Origin: Clostridiales bacterium
GTDB taxonomy: Bacteria; Bacillota; Clostridia; Lachnospirales; UBA12420
DNA: 64,000 bases
Direction of reading: 5' to 3'
Assembly (NCBI GenBank): GCA_003452395.1
Contig: DMOI01000014.1
Coordinates: forward strand, 16,998 to 80,997
In this document: positions 49,271-57,803 of the stretch, in pieces
Position numbering within the stretch: the first letter of the stretch is position 1
Layout of the letters: each line of letters starts with the position of its first letter
Notes under the pieces: generated by a model
The model's database searches: none
Told to the model about the DNA's origin: nothing
Seen by the model: only the letters and a program-made list of their open reading frames with translations
Position numbers and translations under genes: made by a program

Positions 49271-50077
49271 TTGACCAAAGCTGAAATACTAGCTGATGTT
49301 ATCAATTCTGCTAGAGAAAAAAAGAACTACTCTTTAAGACAATTAGGTGCTATGACTGGTATTAATTTTTCTGCTATTTCTAGATTAGAAGGTGGTGCTG
49401 TAAAAGCTCCATCACCTTTAAATTTGAAGAAACTTGCTGAAGTGCTTGATCTCAAATTTGAGGACTTACTTGAATATGCAGGTTATATTGGTCCAGATGA
49501 ATCTGATGCAAGAAGCATCTTAGCTAATAATGCTAATTTTTTATCTGAAAAGGATAGAGATTTTATTGTTAATTCTCTCTATAAAGAATGGGAAGATTCG
49601 GCTACTAATAATCTTAAAAAGATGGCTACATCTAAATCCGATATAAAAAATTTGATTTTTAGTTCTATTCCTAAAATTGTTAAGAATATCAAGATACCTA
49701 TTCTTGGGGAAGTCGTTGCTGGTGTACCCCTTGAGGCTATCGAATGTATAGATGGTTATGTTGATATTTCTGAAGAAATGGCTAGGCAGGGTGAACACTT
49801 TGCACTTAGGGTTAAAGGTGATAGTATGGAACCACGTATGGTTGCAGGCGACATCGTAATTGTTAGACGTCAATCTGATGCCAATACTGGTGATATAGCT
49901 ATTGCTCTTGTAAAGGGTGGTGAAGCTACTGTTAAAAAAGTCTATAAAAACAAAAGTGGCTTAACACTTCAAGCATTTAATCCAAAGTATCAGCCAATGT
50001 TTTTTACTATTGAGGAAATTGAAACTTTGCCTGTGGAGATATTAGGTAAAGTTGTTCAAATCCGAGTAGATATTTAA
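49271..50077 (+). CDS. LexA/CI-type repressor (XRE HTH + S24 peptidase)
   Basis: The start is set at TTG 49,271, six bases after a strong GGAGGTG; the open frame extends to 49,217. Residues about 5–65 are an XRE helix-turn-helix (SLRQLGAMTGINFSAISRLEGG). A C-terminal S24 domain has GDSMEPRMVAGD (Ser of the autocleavage dyad) and EATVKKV (Lys). The protein should repress lytic genes and be inactivated by RecA-stimulated self-cleavage, so induction by DNA damage is expected. Confidence 0.9.
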   Translation: MTKAEILADVINSAREKKNYSLRQLGAMTGINFSAISRLEGGAVKAPSPLNLKKLAEVLDLKFEDLLEYAGYIGPDESDARSILANNANFLSEKDRDFIVNSLYKEWEDSATNNLKKMATSKSDIKNLIFSSIPKIVKNIKIPILGEVVAGVPLEAIECIDGYVDISEEMARQGEHFALRVKGDSMEPRMVAGDIVIVRRQSDANTGDIAIALVKGGEATVKKVYKNKSGLTLQAFNPKYQPMFFTIEEIETLPVEILGKVVQIRVDI

Positions 50078-50123
50078 AACTCTTTTGTTTATATCAAATC
50101 ATAAGAAAGGATGTGATTGACAC

Positions 50124-51260
50124 ATGACAGGAACTGTTAGAAAACGTGGTTCTTCATGGTCTTATGTGTTTGATATAGGAAAGGTAAACGGCAATCGTAA
50201 AAAAGTTGAAAAAGGTGGATTTAAAACAAAGAAAGATGCACAAGTAGCACTTCGTACTGCTATTGATGAATTTGAAAGTGGTGGAGAGGTATTTAACCCA
50301 GAGGAGATTTCTGTTAGCGATTATTTTGACTATTGGATGGAGAACTATGTAAAATCTAATCTAAAGTTTACTACGTATGAGCACTATGAGCGTGATATAA
50401 GAAACCATATTCGCCCTGCTCTCGGCAATTACTATTTAAATAGATTGTCGATTCAGCGTTTGCAAGACTTCTTCACTACTAAGTCTAGGGAAGGTTATTC
50501 TGCTAACTCACTTAAAGGTTTTTATGGAATATTATCAGGTGCGTTTGAAGGAGCAATTAAATGGGGTTACTTAAAATCTAACCCTATCCAAAGAATTATC
50601 ATTCCTTCTGGTGATGACGGTCCAAAAGATGTTGCAGTTTTAACTCCTCAAGAAATTGGTATCATCCTTAAAAAGTTAAATAAAAAAACTAGCTTTTACA
50701 TTCCGCTAGTAATTGCACTTAACACTGGTATGAGAGCTGCAGAAGTTACTGGACTTACTTGGGATAATGTTAACTTCACAAATAACACAATTCAAGTTAC
50801 CAAGATTCTTCAACGAAAAGATGGCGAATGGATTTTTACAACTCCAAAAACAAAAACAAGTACTCGTAACATGGTGATGCCTAATAATTTAAGATTAGAT
50901 CTCCTTGAGTGGAAAGAACAACAACGTCAGAACAAGCAAAGGTACGAAAATCATTACCATGAAGGTAATAACATCTGCACTAAAGAAACTGGGGAACTCA
51001 TAACTACAGATTCCTTCAAATACTTAAGTCGTGTTATAAATAGACAACTTAAGATCAGATTTTACTTTCACATGTTAAGACATACCCATGCTACTATGTT
51101 ACTCGGGCAAGGTATACATCCAAAGATTGTTCAAGAAAGATTAGGGCACAAAAAAATAACTACCACTCTGGATACTTATAGTCACGTTAGCATGAACATG
51201 CAAACCGAAGCTATTAGTGCCTTTGATAGTTATTTGACATCTGCCTTGCCACCCACTTAA
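50124..51260 (+). CDS. int: Phage integrase, tyrosine recombinase
   Basis: 378 residues. An N-terminal arm-binding domain (MTGTVRKRGSSWSYVFDIGKVNGNRKKVEKGGFKTKKDAQVAL) is followed by a SAM-like core-binding domain (about 60–160) and the catalytic domain: Arg in ALNTGMRAAEVTGL, HMLRHTHATML, the second His in LGHKK and Tyr in LDTYSHV. It recombines phage attP with the rlmD 3' end. The GGTGGCAAACGGGTGGCAAA repeats 8 bases after its stop are its probable arm sites, repeated at attL. Confidence 0.95.
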   Translation: MTGTVRKRGSSWSYVFDIGKVNGNRKKVEKGGFKTKKDAQVALRTAIDEFESGGEVFNPEEISVSDYFDYWMENYVKSNLKFTTYEHYERDIRNHIRPALGNYYLNRLSIQRLQDFFTTKSREGYSANSLKGFYGILSGAFEGAIKWGYLKSNPIQRIIIPSGDDGPKDVAVLTPQEIGIILKKLNKKTSFYIPLVIALNTGMRAAEVTGLTWDNVNFTNNTIQVTKILQRKDGEWIFTTPKTKTSTRNMVMPNNLRLDLLEWKEQQRQNKQRYENHYHEGNNICTKETGELITTDSFKYLSRVINRQLKIRFYFHMLRHTHATMLLGQGIHPKIVQERLGHKKITTTLDTYSHVSMNMQTEAISAFDSYLTSALPPT

Positions 51261-51267
51261 TATTTAG

Positions 51268-51287
51268 GGTGGCAAACGGGTGGCAAA
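51268..51287. repeat. Integrase arm-type repeats next to attR
   Basis: GGTGGCAAACGGGTGGCAAA, two direct GGTGGCAAA-like units 10 to 11 bases apart, with an inverted GCCACCC copy at 51,248 in the int 3' end. Matching units at 14,052–14,069 are the basis for pairing this end with attL. Confidence 0.65.
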
Positions 51288-51322
51288 TGCCCTATTTTAT
51301 AGCTTTGAATCCCTTGAAAACC

Positions 51323-52732
51323 TTATACTTTCTGGGTTAGCTTGACCACAGTCTCCACATGCATCGTGTGTGGGAACATGTCCACCGGTTGAACCATCTC
51401 AACCTCATATCCCCCATCACACAAATACCTCAAGTCCCTCGCAAGTGTCGCTGGATTGCACGAAACGTATACCACTCTATCCGGCTTCATCTCCACTATC
51501 GCCCGCAGTAACTTATCGTCACAGCCTTTTCTCGGTGGGTCTACCACTATCACATCTGGTTTCACACCTGTTTCCTTAAAATGCCTTGGTATCACTTCCT
51601 CAGCAGCCCCTACAAAAAACTCCACGTTTTCAATCCCGTTCTCCTTAGCGTTTTCTATGGCATCGTTTATCGCTTCTTCTATTATTTCCACTCCGTATAC
51701 TTCCTTTGCTTTCTTAGCTAAAAATAGTGAGATGCTGCCTGTTCCGCAGTATGCATCCCATACTATTTCGTTGCCTGTTAGTTCTGCATATTCTAGTGCT
51801 TTTTCGTATAGTTTTTCGGTTTGTAGTGGGTTTATTTGAAAGAATGATCTAGCTGATATTTTGTATTTTATGTCTCCAATGTAGTCTGTTATATGGTCTT
51901 GTCCGTCTATTACTCTTGTTTTATCTCCTAGTACTGAGTTGCCTTTGTTGGTGTTTATGTTTAGTACTATGCTTTTTATTTTTTTTATGCTTTTTAGTTT
52001 ATATACTAGTTCATTTTTATCTATTATGCTTTCTCCATTTATTATGATGCAAACCATTATTTCTCCTGTTTTATAGCCGTTTCTGATCATAATGTTGCGA
52101 ATTAGTCCTGTATGTGTTTTATCGTCGTAAATTAGCGACTCATAGTCGCTCTTACCTTTTTCTTTCTGTGTAATAACAAGATACTTATTTTGTAGATAGT
52201 TTCTTATTATTTTTAGTATTTTTTCTGTTGTTCTATCTTGTATTATACATTTGTCAGTGTCGACTATCTCGTGACTTGCATGCTTATAGCAGCCTATGGC
52301 TAACTTGCCATTTACTATACCTACTGGGAACATTGCTTTATTGCGGTAGTGATATGGATCATCCATTCTTATAATAGTTGAAAGTTGAAAGTTGAAAGTT
52401 GAAAGTTTCCCTATTCGTTCGAGTGCATCTTTTACTATTTTTTCTTTTATCTTGAGTTGTTCTTCGTATTTTATTTGTTGTATTTGGCAACCTCCGCATT
52501 TATTGGCTACTTTGCATGATGCAGGGTGTCTTATCTCTGACTCTTTTATTAGCTTTATTATTTTCCCTGAAACGTAGTTTTTACTTACCTTAGTTATTTT
52601 GACTTTTACTGTATCGCCTTTAACTCCACCATTTACAAAGATAGTTATCCCATCTATCTTTCCTATTCCTTCACCTTCTGTTCCCATATCTATTATTTCT
52701 ACTTCATAGTCTTCATTTAATTTTATATTCAT
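51323..52732 (-). CDS. rlmD: 23S rRNA (uracil-C5)-methyltransferase RlmD/RumA
   Basis: 469 residues. An N-terminal TRAM domain (residues about 1–58) is followed by the iron–sulfur-type cysteines (SCKVANKCGGCQIQQI), the SAM-binding region (GNEIVWDAYCGTGSISLFLA) and the catalytic VVDPPRKGCD and VYVSCNPATLARDL. The last codons (VVKLTQKV) lie past the att core at 51,351 and are supplied by the phage arm, so the gene stays intact after integration. An in-frame heptamer repeat near residues 113–121 (KLSTFNFQLST) replaces a loop. Confidence 0.93.
   Translation of the reverse strand: MNIKLNEDYEVEIIDMGTEGEGIGKIDGITIFVNGGVKGDTVKVKITKVSKNYVSGKIIKLIKESEIRHPASCKVANKCGGCQIQQIKYEEQLKIKEKIVKDALERIGKLSTFNFQLSTIIRMDDPYHYRNKAMFPVGIVNGKLAIGCYKHASHEIVDTDKCIIQDRTTEKILKIIRNYLQNKYLVITQKEKGKSDYESLIYDDKTHTGLIRNIMIRNGYKTGEIMVCIIINGESIIDKNELVYKLKSIKKIKSIVLNINTNKGNSVLGDKTRVIDGQDHITDYIGDIKYKISARSFFQINPLQTEKLYEKALEYAELTGNEIVWDAYCGTGSISLFLAKKAKEVYGVEIIEEAINDAIENAKENGIENVEFFVGAAEEVIPRHFKETGVKPDVIVVDPPRKGCDDKLLRAIVEMKPDRVVYVSCNPATLARDLRYLCDGGYEVEMVQPVDMFPHTMHVETVVKLTQKV
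51351..51367. other. attR: attR of the prophage (core copy D) in the rlmD 3' end
   Basis: GTCTCCACATGCATCGT lies inside the last codons of rlmD (minus strand: ACGATGCATGTGGAGAC, coding MHVET). Conserved motif codons at the end of this gene give elements a constant target. The 3' ends of such rRNA methyltransferase genes are known integration sites for streptococcal conjugative elements. Confidence 0.8.
52377..52409. repeat. GTTGAAA heptamer repeat within rlmD
   Basis: Four tandem GTTGAAA units and a partial fifth. On the minus strand they code LSTFNFQLST in frame. Because 7 bases times 3 is 21, three units keep the frame. A related-style repeat lies at 1,190. Confidence 0.85.
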
Positions 52733-53133
52733 TTTGTCTCCTTTTCAAGATATTCATCAATTGCTTCTATATCCTTCAAATCTTTTTCCCTACCTAACTC
52801 TTGCTTCTTCTTTTTAATACTTTCGAGTGATGCAACTGGTATGCCTTCTATCATTTTAATTTCATCAGTATACCAATTATCTATAAATTCTATATTTGTG
52901 TTTTGTATTGATATTTGTCTGACATTACCGTCTAATAAATTTATTATACAATCTTTTTGCTTTATTAATTCCTCATATAATTTTTCTGTAAACCCTAGGT
53001 CTATATCTTTAGTTTGTTCTTTTACTCCGTACATAACTAAAGCTGTACCGCCTGTTACCCAATATTCATTTTTATCATATTTTAGTTCCGACATTATTTT
53101 TATTACATTTTCCCTTGATAACATGTCAACCAT
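52729..53133 (-). CDS. Nucleotidyltransferase-like protein (DUF6036-type)
   Basis: 134 residues with GGTALVMYGVKEQTKDIDLGF, the GG…DxD core of the nucleotidyltransferase fold, and a late basic KKKQELGREKDLKDIEAI. Similar small proteins include antitoxin or MNT-like partners, but no HEPN gene lies beside it. It overlaps the rlmD start by four bases, so both are co-translated. Confidence 0.7.
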   Translation of the reverse strand: MVDMLSRENVIKIMSELKYDKNEYWVTGGTALVMYGVKEQTKDIDLGFTEKLYEELIKQKDCIINLLDGNVRQISIQNTNIEFIDNWYTDEIKMIEGIPVASLESIKKKKQELGREKDLKDIEAIDEYLEKETK

Positions 53134-53156
53134 CCTTTGTAAATGATTCTCAAATA

Positions 53157-54212
53157 CTATAATATCTCCTCTATCTTCGTATCTGGCTCTTTGTATCTCT
53201 TCATATAATGTGTTAAACTCGTATATGTAAAAAATTTATTGATTAGCTTATTCCTGTTTAAAATAAATAATAGATAATTCGTTATATACGTAAATCCTAA
53301 CGCTAAAATCACTTGTGCCACTGAAGACACGACATTATTCAAGTCCGGTATAGTTATTATTGGTTTTAGTCTCAAATATATTATGTCAAATATTTCTCCT
53401 GTTAAACCTATGAACATGGCGAATATTAATATTATATGATGCGCTTCTACAGCATTATTAGGACAAAATGCTGTACAACGCATGCAGCTTTCACAGCTAA
53501 ATTTCCAGTATGGTCGTTTTTCTTCTTTTCCAAGCATCTTTATAGCACCCACCGGGCAAGATTTGGCACAGAGTCCACAGCCTGTACATTTATGATTTGA
53601 GAATAACATTTTGGGTAAGAAAAATCTTCCTGCAAATAGGTATGCAAGGGATAAAGGCAAACATACTAGTCCTATCAAAAATGATATAAAACCTCCGTAA
53701 ACCTTTTTTCCCGATAATATCTTTTCTGACAATTCATTTACAAATGTATTTGATACTCCTATAATATATTCATTCTTTTTAACTGTATATGTTGGCAGCA
53801 TTACATTCCAGTTTGGTGGCATATCTATAGCCTCTACACTTACTATATTGTAGCCTTTAAGCGCTAGTATTAGCCCTATAAGATAGCTTCCTGTACCTTC
53901 ACAGCCCGGCATATCTTTTAGAAAAGCCCCTCCACTTCTAGTTGCAGTAATCATAACCTTTTGTCCTTTAGCTTTAGGCAGTTCTCGTACAAATTTTATT
54001 ACGCTAAATGGCGCGGTAAGAGCATGCGTGGGAAAAGTGATATGTATTATGGTATCAGCATCAGTGTCATCTAGCTGTTTCTTATCATACTTACCAACCG
54101 GTATCATTTTTACTTCTAACGCTTTTCTACTTGCTTTATCTGCCACCCAACTCGCAACCCTATATGAATTACCCGTTCCCGTATAATAATATGATATAAG
54201 CTTCTTATACAT
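53157..54212 (-). CDS. EFR1-type flavodoxin/ferredoxin membrane protein
   Basis: 351 residues. Flavodoxin-like N-terminus (SYYYTGTGNSYRVASWVADKA). Near residues 213–260 are two ferredoxin clusters, CTGCGLCAKSCPVGAI and CESCMRCTAFCPNNAV. Hydrophobic helices lie before (SFLIGLVCLPLSLAYLFAG) and after (IILIFAMFIGLTGEIFDIIYL; VVSSVAQVILALGFTYITNYLLFIL). It probably moves electrons at the membrane; the partner is unknown. Confidence 0.85.
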   Translation of the reverse strand: MYKKLISYYYTGTGNSYRVASWVADKASRKALEVKMIPVGKYDKKQLDDTDADTIIHITFPTHALTAPFSVIKFVRELPKAKGQKVMITATRSGGAFLKDMPGCEGTGSYLIGLILALKGYNIVSVEAIDMPPNWNVMLPTYTVKKNEYIIGVSNTFVNELSEKILSGKKVYGGFISFLIGLVCLPLSLAYLFAGRFFLPKMLFSNHKCTGCGLCAKSCPVGAIKMLGKEEKRPYWKFSCESCMRCTAFCPNNAVEAHHIILIFAMFIGLTGEIFDIIYLRLKPIITIPDLNNVVSSVAQVILALGFTYITNYLLFILNRNKLINKFFTYTSLTHYMKRYKEPDTKIEEIL

Positions 54213-54352
54213 TTCTACTCCTCCAATAAAAAATTGCTTGTTATGATAAAATTATATCATTTCAAGCAGAAAAAGCAAGGAAAACGGGTATTATTTTCAT
54301 ATATTTCAAAATAACCCTTATAAGTTGTATTAAAATTAAAATCTCTATTTGT

Positions 54353-55354
54353 TTAGTGAAGTATTATCCCTTCTTTACTGTTTATTGCATCGACACTTTT
54401 TATCGCATTGACACTTTTTACTGTATCAACACTTTTTATCGCATCGACTGCAATAAAGTGTGTTCCTTCCATAGTCACCTTTGATTCTTTGAATGTCTCC
54501 TCCACATAACCTCTGATACATCTATTTCCCATCATTCCGTACAGTGTTGATGTATCAAACAAATTATCTATTACGCCAGCTATGAAATTTATCTCTGTAT
54601 CTCCATTTAGATATTTATTAGATAGGTAATATATATCTTTTGCTTGATTTAGATTATTTTTCATAGAATTCCCTACTATAGTCATTCCTAAATTATTATG
54701 GTTTAACTTAAAAGCTTCTATAACCTGTATACCCAGGAGTGTGCAATTATTAGGTTTTTCAGATGCTTCTGCCAATTCTTTAAACAACTTAACATCATGT
54801 ATTCTTTTTTGAGGATTACCAACACCCCATTTAGCATCTACAGTATATATACCATCATATATTATATTGCCATTTATAATGCCTGCTCTTTCCTTTATTT
54901 CTTGTTTTTCGATTACTTCTCCATATGATTTTTTTCTAGAATACTTAATAGTTGTCTTCGCAGTTTTAGGCCCTTCCTCAGCTTTTATCTCTGTATATTC
55001 AGTTTCTGAACCTTTTTCTTTAATTATTTGTAAATAACAATTTTTTTTGCCTATATAGTAAAGACTACCCATATCCAGACTATCATAAATTGTTACTTTT
55101 TTGCCACCATTTTCAGATAAAAAGGTTTGTTGAATAATAATACCTTTATTGTCTGTTTTTATTGTTATTGTTTCTCCATCTTGTTTCTTAAAATAAATAG
55201 TATATATCTTATCTAATACGTCTGATTCATATCCACTTAAAATGAGCTTTTCTTTAATAGATTCTATATTACGCCCAATACTCCAACTTATACTTTCACC
55301 ATTAACATCTTCATAAAATGTTTGTGTACTAAATTCATATAATGTGCCTATAAT
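54353..55354 (-). CDS. Hypothetical protein, probable AUU start, C-terminal repeat
   Basis: The annotated-looking ATG at 55,072 (MGSLYYIG) is internal. The same frame is open to 55,357 and the upstream 94 codons look coding (GTLYEFSTQTFYEDVNGESISWSIGRNIESIKEKLILSGYESDVLDKI). No ATG, GTG or TTG exists there, but an ATT at 55,354 follows GGAG by seven bases. This gives about 333 residues. The C-terminus has four SVDAIK/SVDTVK-type units from an 18-base tandem repeat near 54,390–54,450. No family recognised; no membrane helix or signal peptide. Loss of an original ATG is the alternative. Confidence 0.5.
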   Translation of the reverse strand: MIGTLYEFSTQTFYEDVNGESISWSIGRNIESIKEKLILSGYESDVLDKIYTIYFKKQDGETITIKTDNKGIIIQQTFLSENGGKKVTIYDSLDMGSLYYIGKKNCYLQIIKEKGSETEYTEIKAEEGPKTAKTTIKYSRKKSYGEVIEKQEIKERAGIINGNIIYDGIYTVDAKWGVGNPQKRIHDVKLFKELAEASEKPNNCTLLGIQVIEAFKLNHNNLGMTIVGNSMKNNLNQAKDIYYLSNKYLNGDTEINFIAGVIDNLFDTSTLYGMMGNRCIRGYVEETFKESKVTMEGTHFIAVDAIKSVDTVKSVNAIKSVDAINSKEGIILH

Positions 55355-55407
55355 AAATCAACTCCCATACAAATATAACTTTTATCTTAGATACATTATA
55401 TACTATA

Positions 55408-56325
55408 TTATTTTATTCGCATCTTCTCAATTAATTTCACAAAATACTCAGGCAGCTCTGACACAAACTCCACATATTCTCCCGTTCTTGGATGCATAAA
55501 TCCCAACACTTTTGCGTGTAATGCTTGTCCCCTTAGGTTATATGGTTGTTTCGTTGGTCCATATACTTCATCCCCAAGTAGTGGGTGCTTTTTATGTGCC
55601 ATGTGTACCCGTATTTGATGGGTTCTGCCTGTTTCCAACTTGCACTCAACATATGTGAAGTCTCCGAAACGTTCTAGGACCTTATAATATGTTATCGCCC
55701 TTCTACTATTTCTATCCGTCACTGTCATTTTCATTCTATCAACAGGATGCCTACCTATTGGCAAGTCTATTGTCCCTTTATCTTCTATAAAATTATTAAA
55801 TACTATTGCGTGATATTTTCTATTTATCGTGTGTTCCTTAAATTGTTCAGCTAGTTTAGAGTGAGCTGCATTATTTTTTGCAACTACTATTACTCCAGAA
55901 GTTTCTTTATCGATTCTATGCACTATTCCAGGTCTAATCACACCATTGATTTGCGAGAGATTTCCCTTGCAGTGATATAGTAGCGCATTTACAAGTGTAC
56001 CTGTATAATTCCCTGGTGCGGGATGAACTATCATCCCTTGCCCTTTATTTATAATTATGATATCTTCATCTTCGTATCTGATATCAAGTTTTATATCCTC
56101 AGGAAGTATTTGTAGCTCCTGTGGTTCCTGTATTTGCATTAAGATTTCATCATTAGCTTTTACTTTATAATTTTGTTTTACTTGCATGCCGTTCACTGTT
56201 ACATTACCATCTATTATAGTTTTTTTTATGTATTCTCGTGAATACTCTTCATATTGTTCTGATATATACTTATCTATTCTCTCACCTTCGTCATCTTTAT
56301 CTACTGTTAATTCATATTCGTTCAT
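55408..56325 (-). CDS. RluD-family 23S rRNA pseudouridine synthase
   Basis: 305 residues. An S4 RNA-binding domain (about 12–60) is followed by the catalytic GIVHRIDKETSGVIVVAKN (Asp in HRIDxxTSG) and a C-terminal GRTHQIRVHMAHKKHPLLGDEVYG. It converts uridines in rRNA to pseudouridine. It lies 31 bases after lspA, a common pairing in Bacillota. Confidence 0.93.
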   Translation of the reverse strand: MNEYELTVDKDDEGERIDKYISEQYEEYSREYIKKTIIDGNVTVNGMQVKQNYKVKANDEILMQIQEPQELQILPEDIKLDIRYEDEDIIIINKGQGMIVHPAPGNYTGTLVNALLYHCKGNLSQINGVIRPGIVHRIDKETSGVIVVAKNNAAHSKLAEQFKEHTINRKYHAIVFNNFIEDKGTIDLPIGRHPVDRMKMTVTDRNSRRAITYYKVLERFGDFTYVECKLETGRTHQIRVHMAHKKHPLLGDEVYGPTKQPYNLRGQALHAKVLGFMHPRTGEYVEFVSELPEYFVKLIEKMRIK

Positions 56326-56356
56326 ATTGTTTTCTCCTCTTTGTATTGCTTTCTCT

Positions 56357-56818
56357 CTATTTCGTGGTTACCTCGCCTTCTGGGTGCCTTATCACCATTA
56401 TACCTAATGCTACACATGCAATACATATATAACTATCAGCAATATTAAATACTGGGTAATTTATACCATAAAAGCTGATAAAATCCACAACATATTTGTT
56501 CAAAATTCTATCTATTAGATTTCCTATTGCACCAGCCATAATTAGTATATATATTATGTTATACATTTTATTTTTCTGTTGTTTAATCTTCTTTTCATAG
56601 TATATAGCCCCAATTACAACAAATGATATTGTAAGTATTATAAATATGATTTGAGCATTTTTCATTATTCCAAAAGCTGCCCCTGTATTCTCTACATACT
56701 CAAGTCTCAGTATATTAGGTATAATTTCTATACTTTCTTTATATTTTAGCCCTAGAGTTGCCAAATATTTTGAAAATTGATCAATTAAAAGTAAAGCTAT
56801 AATAATAAAATATCTCAT
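56357..56818 (-). CDS. lspA: Lipoprotein signal peptidase (SPase II)
   Basis: The start is set at ATG 56,818 (MRYFIIIALLLIDQFSKY) behind AAGGAGA; a longer open frame to 56,854 crosses the upstream terminator. 153 residues with four membrane helices. The catalytic aspartates lie in GNLIDRILNKYVVDF and VFNIADSYI. It removes signal peptides from prolipoproteins in the membrane. Confidence 0.93.
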   Translation of the reverse strand: MRYFIIIALLLIDQFSKYLATLGLKYKESIEIIPNILRLEYVENTGAAFGIMKNAQIIFIILTISFVVIGAIYYEKKIKQQKNKMYNIIYILIMAGAIGNLIDRILNKYVVDFISFYGINYPVFNIADSYICIACVALGIMVIRHPEGEVTTK

Positions 56819-56837
56819 GTTCAAATCTCCTTTACAA

Positions 56838-56867
56838 AAAAAATCAAGCTTCACTGCTTGATTTTTA
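56838..56867 (-). terminator. Terminator between yggT and lspA
   Basis: AAAAATCAAGC paired with GCTTGATTTTT around TTCACT, T tract on the minus strand. It lies within 10 bases of the yggT stop. Confidence 0.85.
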
Positions 56868-56872
56868 TTTTA

Positions 56873-57148
56873 TTATATTGTACTTAATAATGTCATGAGT
56901 ATCCTTCTGATAATATCTAAAAAGAATAATGCTATAATAGGTGAAAAATCCATCATTATCCCTGATTGCCATTTACTTAATAGCTTTCTAAAAGGTTCAA
57001 GTATCGGCTCAGTTGTATCAAATAAAAATTTAAACTTTTTATCCTTTTCGTAATCAATTCCAACCCACGACAATATGACCCTTATAAAAATTAGTATACT
57101 TAAAACTGTAAAGAAACCATCTACTGCTTGCACTATAATATTTATCAT
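56873..57148 (-). CDS. YggT family membrane protein
   Basis: 91 residues with two hydrophobic helices flanking RVILSWVG and a middle DTTEPILEPFRKLL, the YggT signature. Next to sepF in the division operon of most Bacillota; involved in envelope or division, function not well defined. Confidence 0.9.
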   Translation of the reverse strand: MINIIVQAVDGFFTVLSILIFIRVILSWVGIDYEKDKKFKFLFDTTEPILEPFRKLLSKWQSGIMMDFSPIIALFFLDIIRRILMTLLSTI

Positions 57149-57158
57149 ATAATACCAC

Positions 57159-57662
57159 CTATTTCATAGCTTTCATCCATGGCAATGTGTTTGGCTTTTC
57201 AGTGCTAAACTGTCCAGATGTTTCAGACGATATATCCACATTGTCTGGTGCAAAAACAAATATATTTTTTGTAACTCTTTTTATGTCCCCATTTAAAGAA
57301 TAACATGAACCACTTAAGAAATCCATTACTCTTTGTCCTACAGTATGATCCATGTTTTCCAAGTTTACAACAACTGGTTTTCTTGCTCTTACATAATCAC
57401 ATACTTCTCTAGCCTCTTCATACGATTGTGGACATACAACAACCATTTTAATCTGAGCGTTATTATGTATATTAACTATTTTCGAGTTATTATTCAAACC
57501 ATATGCTTTTAGATTACTTTCATCAATAATACTACCTGTGTTAAATCCAAAACCTATAGAGTCACCTTTCTCTTCAGTACGCTTATTGTCATGCATATCA
57601 TAATCATCTTCATACTCAACCATTCCCATTGCACCCATAATCTTATTAAATATTTTTTTCAT
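57159..57662 (-). CDS. sepF: Cell division protein SepF
   Basis: 167 residues. An N-terminal amphipathic helix (KKIFNKIMGAMGMVEYE) binds membrane. The C-terminal domain has VVVCPQSYEEAREVCDYVRARKPVVVNLENMDHTVGQRVMDFLSGSCYSLNGDIKRVTKNIFVFAP. It links FtsZ to the membrane. Ten bases before yggT. Confidence 0.95.
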   Translation of the reverse strand: MKKIFNKIMGAMGMVEYEDDYDMHDNKRTEEKGDSIGFGFNTGSIIDESNLKAYGLNNNSKIVNIHNNAQIKMVVVCPQSYEEAREVCDYVRARKPVVVNLENMDHTVGQRVMDFLSGSCYSLNGDIKRVTKNIFVFAPDNVDISSETSGQFSTEKPNTLPWMKAMK

Positions 57663-57803
57663 TGTATACCTCCGTCTCCTTATTTAAGCTACACTTATAC
57701 GCTTTTATATATTTTTTCGTACTCTTTTACTTCCATTTTTATATTTTACTACATATTTGGAAATTTTACAAGTATAAATCTGTAAATTAATTAACAAATT
57801 TTA

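Larger units (their letters stand above)
13894..51367. mobile_element. Integrated siphovirus-type prophage with about 14 kb of cargo
   Basis: The boundaries are the two identical 17-base cores GTCTCCACATGCATCGT at 13,894–13,910 and 51,351–51,367. Each has the arm repeat GGTGGCAAACGGGTGGCA on its inner side (14,052 and 51,268). Core to core is 37,457 bases, normal for a clostridial siphovirus. It contains integrase, repressor, replication, packaging, HK97-type head, tail, holin and amidase genes in standard order. Beyond the amidase lie restriction, end-joining and unknown genes. All late gene families are present and open, so the phage may be inducible. Confidence 0.8.

Noticed and set aside
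27881..51260. A shorter prophage ending just after the amidase at 27.8 kb
   Set aside because: No copy of the 17-base core or of the GGTGGCA arm repeat was found near 27.8 kb, whereas both are present at 13.9–14.1 kb.
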